64,000 nt of DNA from assembly GCA_947476045.1 (NCBI GenBank), contig CANJNZ010000003.1, positions 44,931 to 108,930 on the forward strand, written 5' to 3'. Shown piece after piece: positions 46,016 through 54,682 of this stretch; within the stretch, counting starts at the first letter, position 1, and every line of letters starts with the position of its first letter. The stretch comes from Chthoniobacteraceae bacterium (GTDB lineage: Bacteria; Verrucomicrobiota; Verrucomicrobiia; Chthoniobacterales; Chthoniobacteraceae). The translations under genes were made by a program, and so were the position numbers. The notes below the pieces were generated by a model. That model ran no database searches and was not told the origin of the DNA. It saw only the letters and a list, made by a program, of their open reading frames with translations.

Positions 46016-46561
46016 ATGAATACTCAAAGACCTGACTCATGCGGCACAGTTGTCTTCAACCACGGTAAGGAGAGCGGGCCTCGGGGAGGTAAGATCACGA
46101 AACTTGCCGGGGTCGCAAAAGAGTGCGGATTCGCAGTGGAGAGCATTGATTACCAAGACCTGCCGGATGCCGACCCGAGGGTAGAACGGCTACTCCAATC
46201 CGAGGCCGGAAAAGCGAAGGGGCTGATTCTGGTCGGCTCCAGCATGGGCGGCTACGTTGCAACTGTGGCTTCGTCCATCTTGAAGCCCGATGGGCTTTTT
46301 CTGATTGCGCCAGCCTTTTACATCCCCGGCTACCCCGAGCAAAACCCCATCCCAAATGCGAGAGCAGTGAGCGTTGTCCACGGTTGGAGCGACGAAGTGA
46401 TCCCAGTGGAGCACAGCATTCGATTTACCCGGAAGTTCAGTGCGACGACGCGCATGGAGTTGCATCTAATCGAGGACGATCACCGGATTTCCGCTGAGTT
46501 GGAATTCGTGGCGACGCTGTTCGAGCGTTTCCTGAAACGCTTTCGTGCTTCCAATTTGTAG
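46016..46561 (+). CDS. alpha/beta-hydrolase (YqiA/RBBP9-like)
   Basis: VVFNHGKESGPRGGK, ILVGSSMGGYVATVAS (GxSxG), VVHGWSDEVIPVEHS, LIEDDHRI. Confidence 0.82.
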   Translation: MNTQRPDSCGTVVFNHGKESGPRGGKITKLAGVAKECGFAVESIDYQDLPDADPRVERLLQSEAGKAKGLILVGSSMGGYVATVASSILKPDGLFLIAPAFYIPGYPEQNPIPNARAVSVVHGWSDEVIPVEHSIRFTRKFSATTRMELHLIEDDHRISAELEFVATLFERFLKRFRASNL

Positions 46562-46958
46562 CTCCTCCTCAAAAAAAACTGCGGAATTGCGAAACGGAAT
46601 TCTTGTTCCGAAAAGCACACTCGATCGGCCACTCAATAAGCAAGGCGGGGAGTTACTCTCGCATTCACGTGCGCGAGGGTTAGCATTCTGCCGCACCCGC
46701 GCCTATAAATTCAATCTGCATACCAAGGCTGGTCAGTTCCCGTTTCTTCTTGTCCATAGAAACGGTGAACTGCTTCTCGTAATCCTGTCGTGAGGGATGT
46801 TCACTCTGGCGGAGTTGTGATTGGAACTGTTCCTTCCGATCCTCTGCATCCGACATATTTGAAGCGGACGATGAATATCTGGACTTTGGCGGAAGTGGTC
46901 TTACCTATGGTCTTACCTTACTCATAATTAAACCGTAAATACCTGATAATCAGATAAG

Positions 46959-47359
46959 TGGAGGCGAGGGGAGTTGAACCCCTGTCCTGGCTGACATCCT
47001 CACAAGCTTCTACATGCTTAGCACCGTCATTGCTTTAGCCCCTGCGCCGCGAACGGGCACGCTGCGCAAGGCCGATTGTCCACGGGTTCTCTCATCCGCA
47101 GCGGCGGCCAATCCCGCTACGAACCAGCCTCTGGTATTGACTCCCGGCGTAGAGGCGTCTGCCGGAAACCACTGGTCCGTTGAAGGACACTCCCGCAGTT
47201 TAGGCTGCGAGGGCGAACTGAGGCTCGAAAGCGTCAGTTGCATCGACAACATTGCTGTTGGCGTTTGTGTTGTTTGCCCAGAGGATTTAACGCGGCCAAC
47301 CAGGCTTCCGCGGCATGCGACCGGTGTTTCAATCAGTCAGTCGAAACCAGTGCGCCCCC
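46959..47359 (-). ncRNA. ssrA: transfer-messenger RNA
   Basis: 5' GGGGGCGCACTGGTTTCGACTG; 3' GGGGTTCAACTCCCCTCGCCTCCA; acceptor arms pair; tag frame ...ANSNVVDATDAFEPQFALAA followed by TAA. Confidence 0.93.
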
Positions 47360-47515
47360 TTTTTGGGGTGCAAGGAAAGTAACCACCTCCCCCGTTTTGG
47401 CAAGGACTCAGAATTACCGGGCACGGCTGTGTGTTTGCGATGTCATGAAAAGCTCTTTGCTGTGCACACAGTTTCATCGCATTGTTTCCTCACCAATTTC
47501 ACCCGACTCTGAACG

Positions 47516-48604
47516 ATGAAAAAACTACTCCTGCTCATTACGCTCTGTGCGCTGCCCGTGCTGGCTTCGGCGCAAACACTGGCTGACTCCCAGCGCAAAG
47601 CCGCCACAAAATATCCCGAACTCTCGAAGGCGGGCAGCCCGCTGAATACGAAGTTCCTCGCGCTGGTGAACGAGGCGAAACAGATCAACCCCGCGTCTCT
47701 GAATGACCCGAACTGGCCGTTGACTATCGCCGATCGCGCAGCCGGAATGGCGAGCCAGCATAAAGTGGTTTTGCCGAAAAAACTCCCCGAAATCCAGGCC
47801 ATGGCTGACAAGGGCTATGCACCTGCTCAGGCCGCTCTTGGTGTGATGTATCGTGATGGCCAGGGTTTTACCAAGGATGATGCCGAGGCGCTGAAATGGT
47901 TCCGCAAGGCGGCGGAGCAAGGCGATGTGGAATCATTTTATAACATAGGCGTAGCTCTGCGTGATGGAACGGGTGCTGAAAAAGATGCGGAGGGAGCGGT
48001 GAAATCCTTCCTGAAAGCTGCAGAGGCCGGAGACGGCAAAGCGCAACTGGCGCTGGGTGTGATCTATGAAGAAGGTCAGTTCCAGCAGCGGAATGACGAT
48101 GAGGCAACGAAGTGGTTTCGCAAAGCGGCGGAGTCGGGACTTTATGATGCGATGAGCAAACTGGCGATGATGTATCTCGAGGGTCGAGGCGTGAAGAAAG
48201 ATGGCAACGAAGCCGCGAAGTGGATTCGTAAAGTTGCCGACAGGGGTGATATGAAAGCGCAATACGATCTCGGAGTTCTCTATCGCGATGGACAGGCGGT
48301 GACAAAGAACGAAACCGAGGCTGCGAAGTGGCTTAAAAAATCCGCAGAGCAAGGTGACTCTAGAGCTCAGTTTGCACTGGGAGACATGTATCGAACCGGA
48401 GCAGGCGTTCCGAAGGATATCGTGGAGGCTTACAAGTGGCTGCTCATCGCCAACGGACAGGGAAATAGTGACGCACAGAATAACACTTCCGCAATTGAGC
48501 GGCGTGAGTTAACGCCAGCGCAAAAGTCCGACGGACAGCGCAGGGCCAATGAGTTCAAACCGAAAAAGACAACGCCGCCTCCAGACGCGACAACTGCGCA
48601 CTAA
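47516..48604 (+). CDS. secreted Sel1-like repeat protein
   Basis: Signal peptide; repeats such as AQAALGVMYRDGQGFTKDDAEALKWFRKAAEQGD. Confidence 0.88.
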   Translation: MKKLLLLITLCALPVLASAQTLADSQRKAATKYPELSKAGSPLNTKFLALVNEAKQINPASLNDPNWPLTIADRAAGMASQHKVVLPKKLPEIQAMADKGYAPAQAALGVMYRDGQGFTKDDAEALKWFRKAAEQGDVESFYNIGVALRDGTGAEKDAEGAVKSFLKAAEAGDGKAQLALGVIYEEGQFQQRNDDEATKWFRKAAESGLYDAMSKLAMMYLEGRGVKKDGNEAAKWIRKVADRGDMKAQYDLGVLYRDGQAVTKNETEAAKWLKKSAEQGDSRAQFALGDMYRTGAGVPKDIVEAYKWLLIANGQGNSDAQNNTSAIERRELTPAQKSDGQRRANEFKPKKTTPPPDATTAH

Positions 48605-48651
48605 AAGCAAATAGGCCTGGCCGGAGTTGCAGGCAGTGACGCAGGCAGGGC

Positions 48652-49701
48652 CTACTTCAAACGCACGATGCCAGTGCCGCGCTCGATTTTTCCGATCACG
48701 CGGGCTTTGAGTTTGGCTTGAACGGCTTTCGCGTCGCGAGGGGCGACTACGATGGTCATGCCGATACCCATGTTGAAAACCTGGAACATTTCCGCGTGAT
48801 CCACGCCGCCGCCGCTTTCGATGTGTTTGTAGATGGCGGGGATTTTCCAGCTCGCGGTGTCCACGATGGCGTCGCAATTTTTTGGAAGCACGCGCGGGAA
48901 GTTGTCCACGAGGCCGCCGCCGGTGATGTGTGCGAGACCTTTCACTACGCCAGCGGGGAGCGTGGCGAGGAGAGGCTGGTAGTTTTTGTGAACGCGCAGC
49001 AACTCGTCGCCGAGTGTGCCGGTGACGCCTTCGAGTTTGGCGGAAAGTTTGAGGCCCATTTGCTCGAAGAGAACCTTGCGGGCGAGTGTGTAGCCGTTGG
49101 TGTGAAGGCCGTTCGATGCGAGACCGAGGATGATGTCGCCGGGGCGTATGCCCGAGCCGTCAATCATGCGCGGGCGATCCACGACGCCGACGATAGTGCC
49201 GACGAGGTCATACTCGCCGGGCTGATACATGCCGGGCATCTGCGCTGTTTCGCCGCCGATGATGGCGCACTTCGCGGCTTTGCAGGCTTTTGAAAAACCT
49301 TTGAGGAGCTGCTGAAAAACTTTGGGTTCGAGTTTTTCCGCGCCGATGTAGTCGAGGAAGAAGAGCGGCTTTGCTCCGATGACGGCGATGTCGTTGATGC
49401 AGTGATTAACGAGGCACTGGCCGACGGTGTCGTGGCGGCCGGTCATGAATGCGAGTTTCAGCTTTGTGCCGACGCCGTCCACGCTGGAGACGAGCACGGG
49501 GTCTTTCATGCCGCGAAAGTTCGGGCGAAAAAGTCCGCCGAAGCCGCCGATTTTGCCGAGCACTTCGGGGCCGTGCGTTCCTTTTACGAGCGCCTGAATG
49601 CCGCTCTTGACGCGGTTGCCGAGGTCCACGTCCACACCAGCGGAGGCGTAGGCTTTTTTCGATTTCGGATTTCGGATTTCGGATTTCGGATTTGCGGACA
49701 T
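48652..49701 (-). CDS. purM: phosphoribosylformylglycinamidine cyclo-ligase
   Basis: YASAGVDVDLGNRVKSGIQALVKGTHGPEVLGKIGGFGGLF, DPVLVSSVDGVGTKLKLAF, GGETAQMPGMYQPGEYDLVGTIVGVVDR. Confidence 0.95.
   Translation of the reverse strand: MSANPKSEIRNPKSKKAYASAGVDVDLGNRVKSGIQALVKGTHGPEVLGKIGGFGGLFRPNFRGMKDPVLVSSVDGVGTKLKLAFMTGRHDTVGQCLVNHCINDIAVIGAKPLFFLDYIGAEKLEPKVFQQLLKGFSKACKAAKCAIIGGETAQMPGMYQPGEYDLVGTIVGVVDRPRMIDGSGIRPGDIILGLASNGLHTNGYTLARKVLFEQMGLKLSAKLEGVTGTLGDELLRVHKNYQPLLATLPAGVVKGLAHITGGGLVDNFPRVLPKNCDAIVDTASWKIPAIYKHIESGGGVDHAEMFQVFNMGIGMTIVVAPRDAKAVQAKLKARVIGKIERGTGIVRLK
49661..49693. repeat. 7-bp tandem repeat (GATTTCG) ~4.7 copies within purM 5' end
   Basis: gatttcggatttcggatttcggatttcggattt read directly. 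Confidence 0.9.
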
Positions 49702-49719
49702 TGGAAAAAAGATGAGGGG

Positions 49720-51171
49720 CTATTTGAGTTTGCCGAACATGTCTGTCTGCGGGCTGTTCTCCGGCACGAGACCGCGTTGTTTGCCCATGACGTATTTGCC
49801 CGCACCGTCTGGAACGGGCACCGGATACTCGCCGTTGAAGCACGCGAGGCAGAGTGAGCCGAGCGCCTGTTGCGTGGCTTTCACCATGCCATCGATGCTG
49901 AGGTAACCGACGCTGTCCGCGCCGAGGTAGCCGGCGATTTCTGCTGGCGTGTGCTGGTTGGCGAGGAGTTTTTTCGGGTCAGGAAAATCAATTCCGTAGT
50001 GGCAGGCGTGCTTGTGCGGGGGGCAGCTCACGCGGACGTGAACCTCGGTCGCGCCGGCTTCGCGGAGGTGATTGACGCGCGCGAGCGCCGTGGTGCCGCG
50101 CACGATGCTGTCGTCCACGACGACGACGCGTTTTCCTTCGACGAGTTCGCGGATGAGGTTGAGCTTCACGCGCACGTTGAAGTCGCGGATGAGCTGCGAG
50201 GGCTGGAGAAATGTGCGCCCGATGTAGTGATTGCGGACGAACGCCTGCACGTAGGGAATGTTCATCTCCTCGCCAAATCCCATCGCTGCGTAGATGCCGC
50301 TGTCCGGCACGGGGATGACGAGGTCGGCTTCGACGCCGGTTTCGCGAGCGAGCTGGCGGCCCATTTCGGTGCGGACGCGGGCGACGTTGATGTCGTTGAG
50401 CATCGAATCCGGGCGCGCAAAATAGACGTATTCAAACACGCAGAACGACTGGCGTGTTTTATTGAAAGGATGTTCAGAGCGGATGCCTTCGTTATTGATG
50501 ATGACGACTTCGCCCGGCTCGATGTCGCGGATAAATTGCGCGCCGATGAGATCGAATGCGCACGTTTCGCTCGCAAGCACGTAGGCCCCGTCGAGCATCC
50601 CGAGCGAAAGCGGGCGAAAGCCGTTCGGGTCGCGCACGCCGATGATTTCCGACTCGGTCATGATCACGAGCGAGAACGCGCCATGCACGCGGCGCAGGGC
50701 CGAGAGGACGTTGCCCGCTTCGTTCGGCTGCGCGAGAAGGTGGAGGATGATCTCGCTGTCCACCGTCGTTGCGAAAATGGAACCCCTCGCCTCCAACTCC
50801 GCACGGAGCAGGCCCGCGTTCACGAGATTGCCGTTGTGGCCGATGGCAATCTGCCCGCGTGCGCAATCCACCATGAGCGGCTGCGCATTTCCGAGCACGC
50901 TGCTTCCGGTCGTCGAATAGCGGACGTGGCCGATGGCGCGGGTGCCTTTCAACTTTTCCAAGTCGTCCGGCTTGATGGCCTGCGAGACGAGGCCCATGTC
51001 CACGTGTTTTTGAAAAATCGTGCCCGGTCCGTTGGCGGTGACGATGCCCGCGCTCTCCTGACCGCGATGCTGCAAAGCGAACAGACCGTAGTAGGTCAGT
51101 AACGCAGCGTTTGGATGTCCGTGGACGGCGAAAACGCCGCACTCGTCTTTCGGGCGATGGTGTTGATTCAC
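49720..51171 (-). CDS. purF: amidophosphoribosyltransferase
   Basis: DECGVFAVHGHPNAALLTYYGLFALQHRGQESAGIVT; VVVDDSIVRGTT PRPP motif. Confidence 0.96.
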   Translation of the reverse strand: MNQHHRPKDECGVFAVHGHPNAALLTYYGLFALQHRGQESAGIVTANGPGTIFQKHVDMGLVSQAIKPDDLEKLKGTRAIGHVRYSTTGSSVLGNAQPLMVDCARGQIAIGHNGNLVNAGLLRAELEARGSIFATTVDSEIILHLLAQPNEAGNVLSALRRVHGAFSLVIMTESEIIGVRDPNGFRPLSLGMLDGAYVLASETCAFDLIGAQFIRDIEPGEVVIINNEGIRSEHPFNKTRQSFCVFEYVYFARPDSMLNDINVARVRTEMGRQLARETGVEADLVIPVPDSGIYAAMGFGEEMNIPYVQAFVRNHYIGRTFLQPSQLIRDFNVRVKLNLIRELVEGKRVVVVDDSIVRGTTALARVNHLREAGATEVHVRVSCPPHKHACHYGIDFPDPKKLLANQHTPAEIAGYLGADSVGYLSIDGMVKATQQALGSLCLACFNGEYPVPVPDGAGKYVMGKQRGLVPENSPQTDMFGKLK

Positions 51172-51258
51172 GCGAGGAAAGCGGAGATACGTGGCGGGCG
51201 AGCGAGCGTCAAGCGATGCCGCGAAAATCGCACGGATTCCTGAAAAAATAATTCCATT

Positions 51259-51627
51259 TTAGTATTCATCCGGCGGCGGTGGGCCCTCGTATTCATCACG
51301 CAGCGCCGCACTCAGACTGCCCTCGAAGAACATAAAGCGCTTCGTGACAAAGAGCGGATCCTTCTGCTCGGTCTGGTTGAGATATTTCTCGATGAGTTCC
51401 TCCAGCGACAGCTCCTCGTGCTCCTCCAGCGGCTTTTTCCAAAACGCATCCTTGAACGCCACGCGATGCGTCGCCTCCAGACACGTCAGCGCCAGCTCGA
51501 AATCCAGATCATCGAACTCGTCATTGAACAATTCTGCGATCGTCGTCCCCGAATCACAGTGCAGCAGGTCATCGCTGACGTAGTGGAGGATTTCAATGAG
51601 TGCGCTGACGTAGAAACTCGTGGACAT
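51259..51627 (-). CDS. hypothetical protein
   Basis: 122 aa ORF, acidic, proline-rich tail. Confidence 0.6.
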   Translation of the reverse strand: MSTSFYVSALIEILHYVSDDLLHCDSGTTIAELFNDEFDDLDFELALTCLEATHRVAFKDAFWKKPLEEHEELSLEELIEKYLNQTEQKDPLFVTKRFMFFEGSLSAALRDEYEGPPPPDEY

Positions 51628-51645
51628 CGCAGTGAAAGTTTCGTC

Positions 51646-52170
51646 CTACTTCTTCGTCGCGCCCTTCACCATCGCGATGAACGCCTCGCGACTCTCCTTC
51701 ACCAGCGCTGCCGGTCCAGTCATCTTCGCAAAAACCGGCCCCTCCGCGTGCTCCAGAATCGCACCCAGCAGACCAAACCCCGGCTGCTCCTCCGCCACAC
51801 CCGAAATCGGGCTCGCCTTCATCGTCCCCTCCGTCGAGACCAGCGTCACTTTCACTCCGCCGAAATCCTGCGGCTCCACCTTCTGCGCACCCTCCGCCGA
51901 AGTGAACTGCCCCAGCCACCGCTGCACATTCGCCTGCACATCGCCGCCCTGTCCGCCGCCAAAAAAGAAAAACACCACCTCCGCCGGCTTCCCACCGTCC
52001 TTCGCGGGCACCTCCAGTTGCGCCTTGCGCATCGGCGACTTCGGCTGCGCCTGCTTCCACGCCGCCGGGCGCGTGAAAGTGAACGCGCTCACCGCAAACG
52101 TCGCCGCATCCTCCGCAAAAAGAGTGGCGGCAGTGGCGAGCGAGCAGAAAAGAATGGCGAAACGTTTCAT
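51646..52170 (-). CDS. secreted hypothetical protein
   Basis: MKRFAILFCSLATAATLFAEDA signal peptide. Confidence 0.65.
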   Translation of the reverse strand: MKRFAILFCSLATAATLFAEDAATFAVSAFTFTRPAAWKQAQPKSPMRKAQLEVPAKDGGKPAEVVFFFFGGGQGGDVQANVQRWLGQFTSAEGAQKVEPQDFGGVKVTLVSTEGTMKASPISGVAEEQPGFGLLGAILEHAEGPVFAKMTGPAALVKESREAFIAMVKGATKK

Positions 52171-52420
52171 AATCACCGCGTCCTTACCCGCCCGTCGCAG
52201 CGTGCGCAAGCGCGTCAACGCTCTGGCAGCGTCCTATTTTGAATTTGGAAGCCAAGAAGCCATGAAAGGAAAGTTGTCGCACCCATGGGATGTGCCGATT
52301 TTCAAATCCCTCATGGTTTCATGGCTTCCAAATCAAGACACCACCCACATTCTCACGCCGTGCGCAACGTCCGTGCGTGTCATTCTTGCGAGGGTTGTAA
52401 ATGGAGGGAAACCGCAGGCG

Positions 52421-52792
52421 TTAGCTGCGTGTAACGGCTGTGATGGTGCTCGCCACAGTCGGTTTCAGGGAGCTGGATTTTACTGAAACGCGCATTCCTT
52501 TTTGGAGCTGGCCGATTTTTACCTGCTGGCCATTCACAAAAATCAGGGTGTCCCCGTCGGTCTGGTAGGTCTTCGCTCCTACGGTGACTGCGTTGCCGGA
52601 AATATTCGAGATGGCGGTGCGTGCGCTGCCGTCAATGTTTTTGCCCTTCATGAAAGTCATCATGTTGCCGCCGCCGGAGATTCCACCGGAGCGCTGGCAG
52701 TTGCCGTTGGGGCAACCAGCCGAGGCGGTGTGTGCGGCGAGGAGGGTGAGGATGGCGACGGGAAGGAGGAACGCGGTGGGTGCTTTGTTCAT
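52421..52792 (-). CDS. secreted hypothetical protein
   Basis: MNKAPTAFLLPVAILTLLAAHTASAGCPNGNC signal peptide. Confidence 0.6.
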   Translation of the reverse strand: MNKAPTAFLLPVAILTLLAAHTASAGCPNGNCQRSGGISGGGNMMTFMKGKNIDGSARTAISNISGNAVTVGAKTYQTDGDTLIFVNGQQVKIGQLQKGMRVSVKSSSLKPTVASTITAVTRS

Positions 52793-52834
52793 GGCGCGTA
52801 TGTATGCCGTTTAAAACACTCCGTGCAATCCCAA

Positions 52835-53245
52835 TCACCCGTGTGCGGCGGCCATTTCGCGGATGCGGGCGCGGACGGCGGCGAGGCCGTTGAGGCGCGT
52901 GGGCGTCACCATTCTTGTGAAGCCCAGCTCGTCGAAAATCGTCGGCTCCACCGCGAGAGCGTCGGCGGGTGTGGCGCCGTCATAGACTTCGCAGAGGAGG
53001 GCGACGAGGCCCTTCACCATTGGCGCGTCACATTCCATGCACAGGCGCAAAACGCCTTCCTCCAGCGTGCCTGTCACCCACACGCGCGACTGGCAGCCTT
53101 GGACGCGATTGGCGTCGGTGAGCTGATCGGCGGGCGGTGCGGGCCATTTCTTTGCGCGCGACATGAGCGCGGCGAGACGCTCCTGCGGGTCTTCGATGAT
53201 GCCCAGCCTCGCGACGAGCTGGCTTTGCTTTTCAGCGACGCTCAC
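52835..53245 (-). CDS. SufE-like Fe-S assembly protein
   Basis: LADANRVQGCQSRVWVTGTLEEGVLRLCMECDAPMVKGLVALL-type sequence; GTGA overlap with the upstream gene. Confidence 0.85.
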   Translation of the reverse strand: MSVAEKQSQLVARLGIIEDPQERLAALMSRAKKWPAPPADQLTDANRVQGCQSRVWVTGTLEEGVLRLCMECDAPMVKGLVALLCEVYDGATPADALAVEPTIFDELGFTRMVTPTRLNGLAAVRARIREMAAAHG

Positions 53246-53790
53246 TTCTTCGCCAGCGCGTCCTCGATGGCCTTGGTCACTTTCGCGTCGTCCGGCTTCA
53301 CGCCCGGCTCGAAGCGCGCCGCCACGCTCCCATCGCGCGCGATGAGGAACTTCCCGAAATTCCACTTCACATCGCCGGGGAACGCCGCGCCCTCGCCCGT
53401 CAGCGCCTTATACAGCGGGTGCTGCTCGGGGCCTTTCACGTGCAGCTTGTCCATCATCGGGAAAGTCACCTTGTATTTCGTCGAGCAAAACTCCTTCACC
53501 TCCGCATTCGAGCCCGGCTCCTGCGCGCCGAAGTCATTGCACGGAAAACCGACCACCACGAGGCCCTGCTCCTTGTATTTCTCGAACAGCGCCTGCAAGC
53601 CCGAGTATTGCGGCGTGTTCCCGCAGCGCGACGCCACATTCACCGCCAGCACCACCTTGCCCGCAAACGCCTTCAGCGAAGTCTCCTTCCCATCAATGTC
53701 CTTGAGCGGGATGGATTGAAGTTTTGCATCCTCCGCGTGCAAAGCAGTGGCGGTGAAAGCGAGGGCGGCGGCGAGCAGTGTGGTTTTCAT
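53242..53790 (-). CDS. glutathione peroxidase family protein
   Basis: VVLAVNVASRCGNTPQYSGLQALFEKYKEQGLVVVGFPCNDFGAQEPGSNAEVKEFC, KWNFGKFLI. Confidence 0.93.
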   Translation of the reverse strand: MKTTLLAAALAFTATALHAEDAKLQSIPLKDIDGKETSLKAFAGKVVLAVNVASRCGNTPQYSGLQALFEKYKEQGLVVVGFPCNDFGAQEPGSNAEVKEFCSTKYKVTFPMMDKLHVKGPEQHPLYKALTGEGAAFPGDVKWNFGKFLIARDGSVAARFEPGVKPDDAKVTKAIEDALAKK

Positions 53791-53981
53791 GATTTGGAAA
53801 TGTTGGAGCGCACGAGTAGCAGGCGGCGCTGAGGAGTTCAATGACTCACATGCGGAGGAGTTTTTTCGCAGATGCCGCCGATGTGCAAAGAATCTGTCCC
53901 TACTTCCCCTCGCGCAAAGGCGCGAAGGGGCTGAAAAGGGCGTTCTTCAGAGAAAATGGGCATTTCGCTGCCTTCCCGGAC

Positions 53982-54022
53982 TGTGTCGCTGAGGGCGGGG
54001 ATTGTGTCGCTGAGGGCGGGGA
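53982..54022. repeat. two 20-bp direct repeats (TGTGTCGCTGAGGGCGGGGA)
   Basis: Read directly at 53982-54001 and 54003-54022. Confidence 0.85.
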
Positions 54023-54235
54023 CTGGGTGGGATACGTGTGCGACTCGGTGGGATACCTATGCCGTTGAATATGGGAGGGGCGGCGGATGGCTGTCTGCCC
54101 GGCAATCTTTCGCCCCTGCCGGGGCTTTGGTCATTTTACGCGTGGACCGGTGGCTGACGCCGACCGGCTTGTCCGGCTGTCCCTCCGGGACAACCACGCC
54201 GCTCCCCAGCCACCTCGCCCGTTCCATCGCGCTTG

Positions 54236-54303
54236 CTGGGAAGTAGAGGCAGATTATCGCCAGATTACATTCACGCGCCGAGGAGTTTTTCGTAGATGCA
54301 GCC
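54236..54303. repeat. partial extra copy of the mpl 3' end (pairs with 54648-54715)
   Basis: 68-nt imperfect direct repeat including an exact 32-bp match (54268-54299 = 54680-54711). Confidence 0.85.
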
Positions 54304-54353
54304 GTGGTGAAGATGATCTGACTGTCCCTAGTTTCACGATCTGCTCCTATTTC

Positions 54354-54617
54354 CTACTTAAAAGTTTCCTCTCCAAACCCATCCATGCTATAGAAGATAG
54401 TTCTCTCTATAAGAATAGGAATCCGAGCTTTCCCCTTGTGCCCCATCGACCAGCCGATTCGATGAGCGATTAAATGGAACTGTTCTGGGTAGATCAACGG
54501 CCCGCGTGGATCGTAGTAGCCAAATATTCCAGAAAATACCGGCGTTAACAGATAGATGCCAATTAGAGAGATTATCATCACTCTTTTCTTAGTGCACACA
54601 GTTCGCGTGTTGGACAT
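54354..54617 (-). CDS. small hypothetical membrane protein
   Basis: 87 aa, one hydrophobic segment; lies between the two mpl 3'-end copies. Confidence 0.4.
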   Translation of the reverse strand: MSNTRTVCTKKRVMIISLIGIYLLTPVFSGIFGYYDPRGPLIYPEQFHLIAHRIGWSMGHKGKARIPILIERTIFYSMDGFGEETFK

Positions 54618-54682
54618 GGGCTAAAATATAATAATGGGAGGTAGGGACTGGGAAGCAGGGACAATTTATCGCCTGACTGCAT

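Noticed and set aside
46545-46793. 82-aa plus-strand ORF after the hydrolase
   Set aside because: Overlaps the hydrolase 3' end, has low-quality composition and no recognisable motif or upstream element.
46800-46958. Possible integrase N-terminus adjacent to the tmRNA 3' end
   Set aside because: All frames on the minus strand leaving the tmRNA are interrupted by stops; no integrase-like motif could be read.
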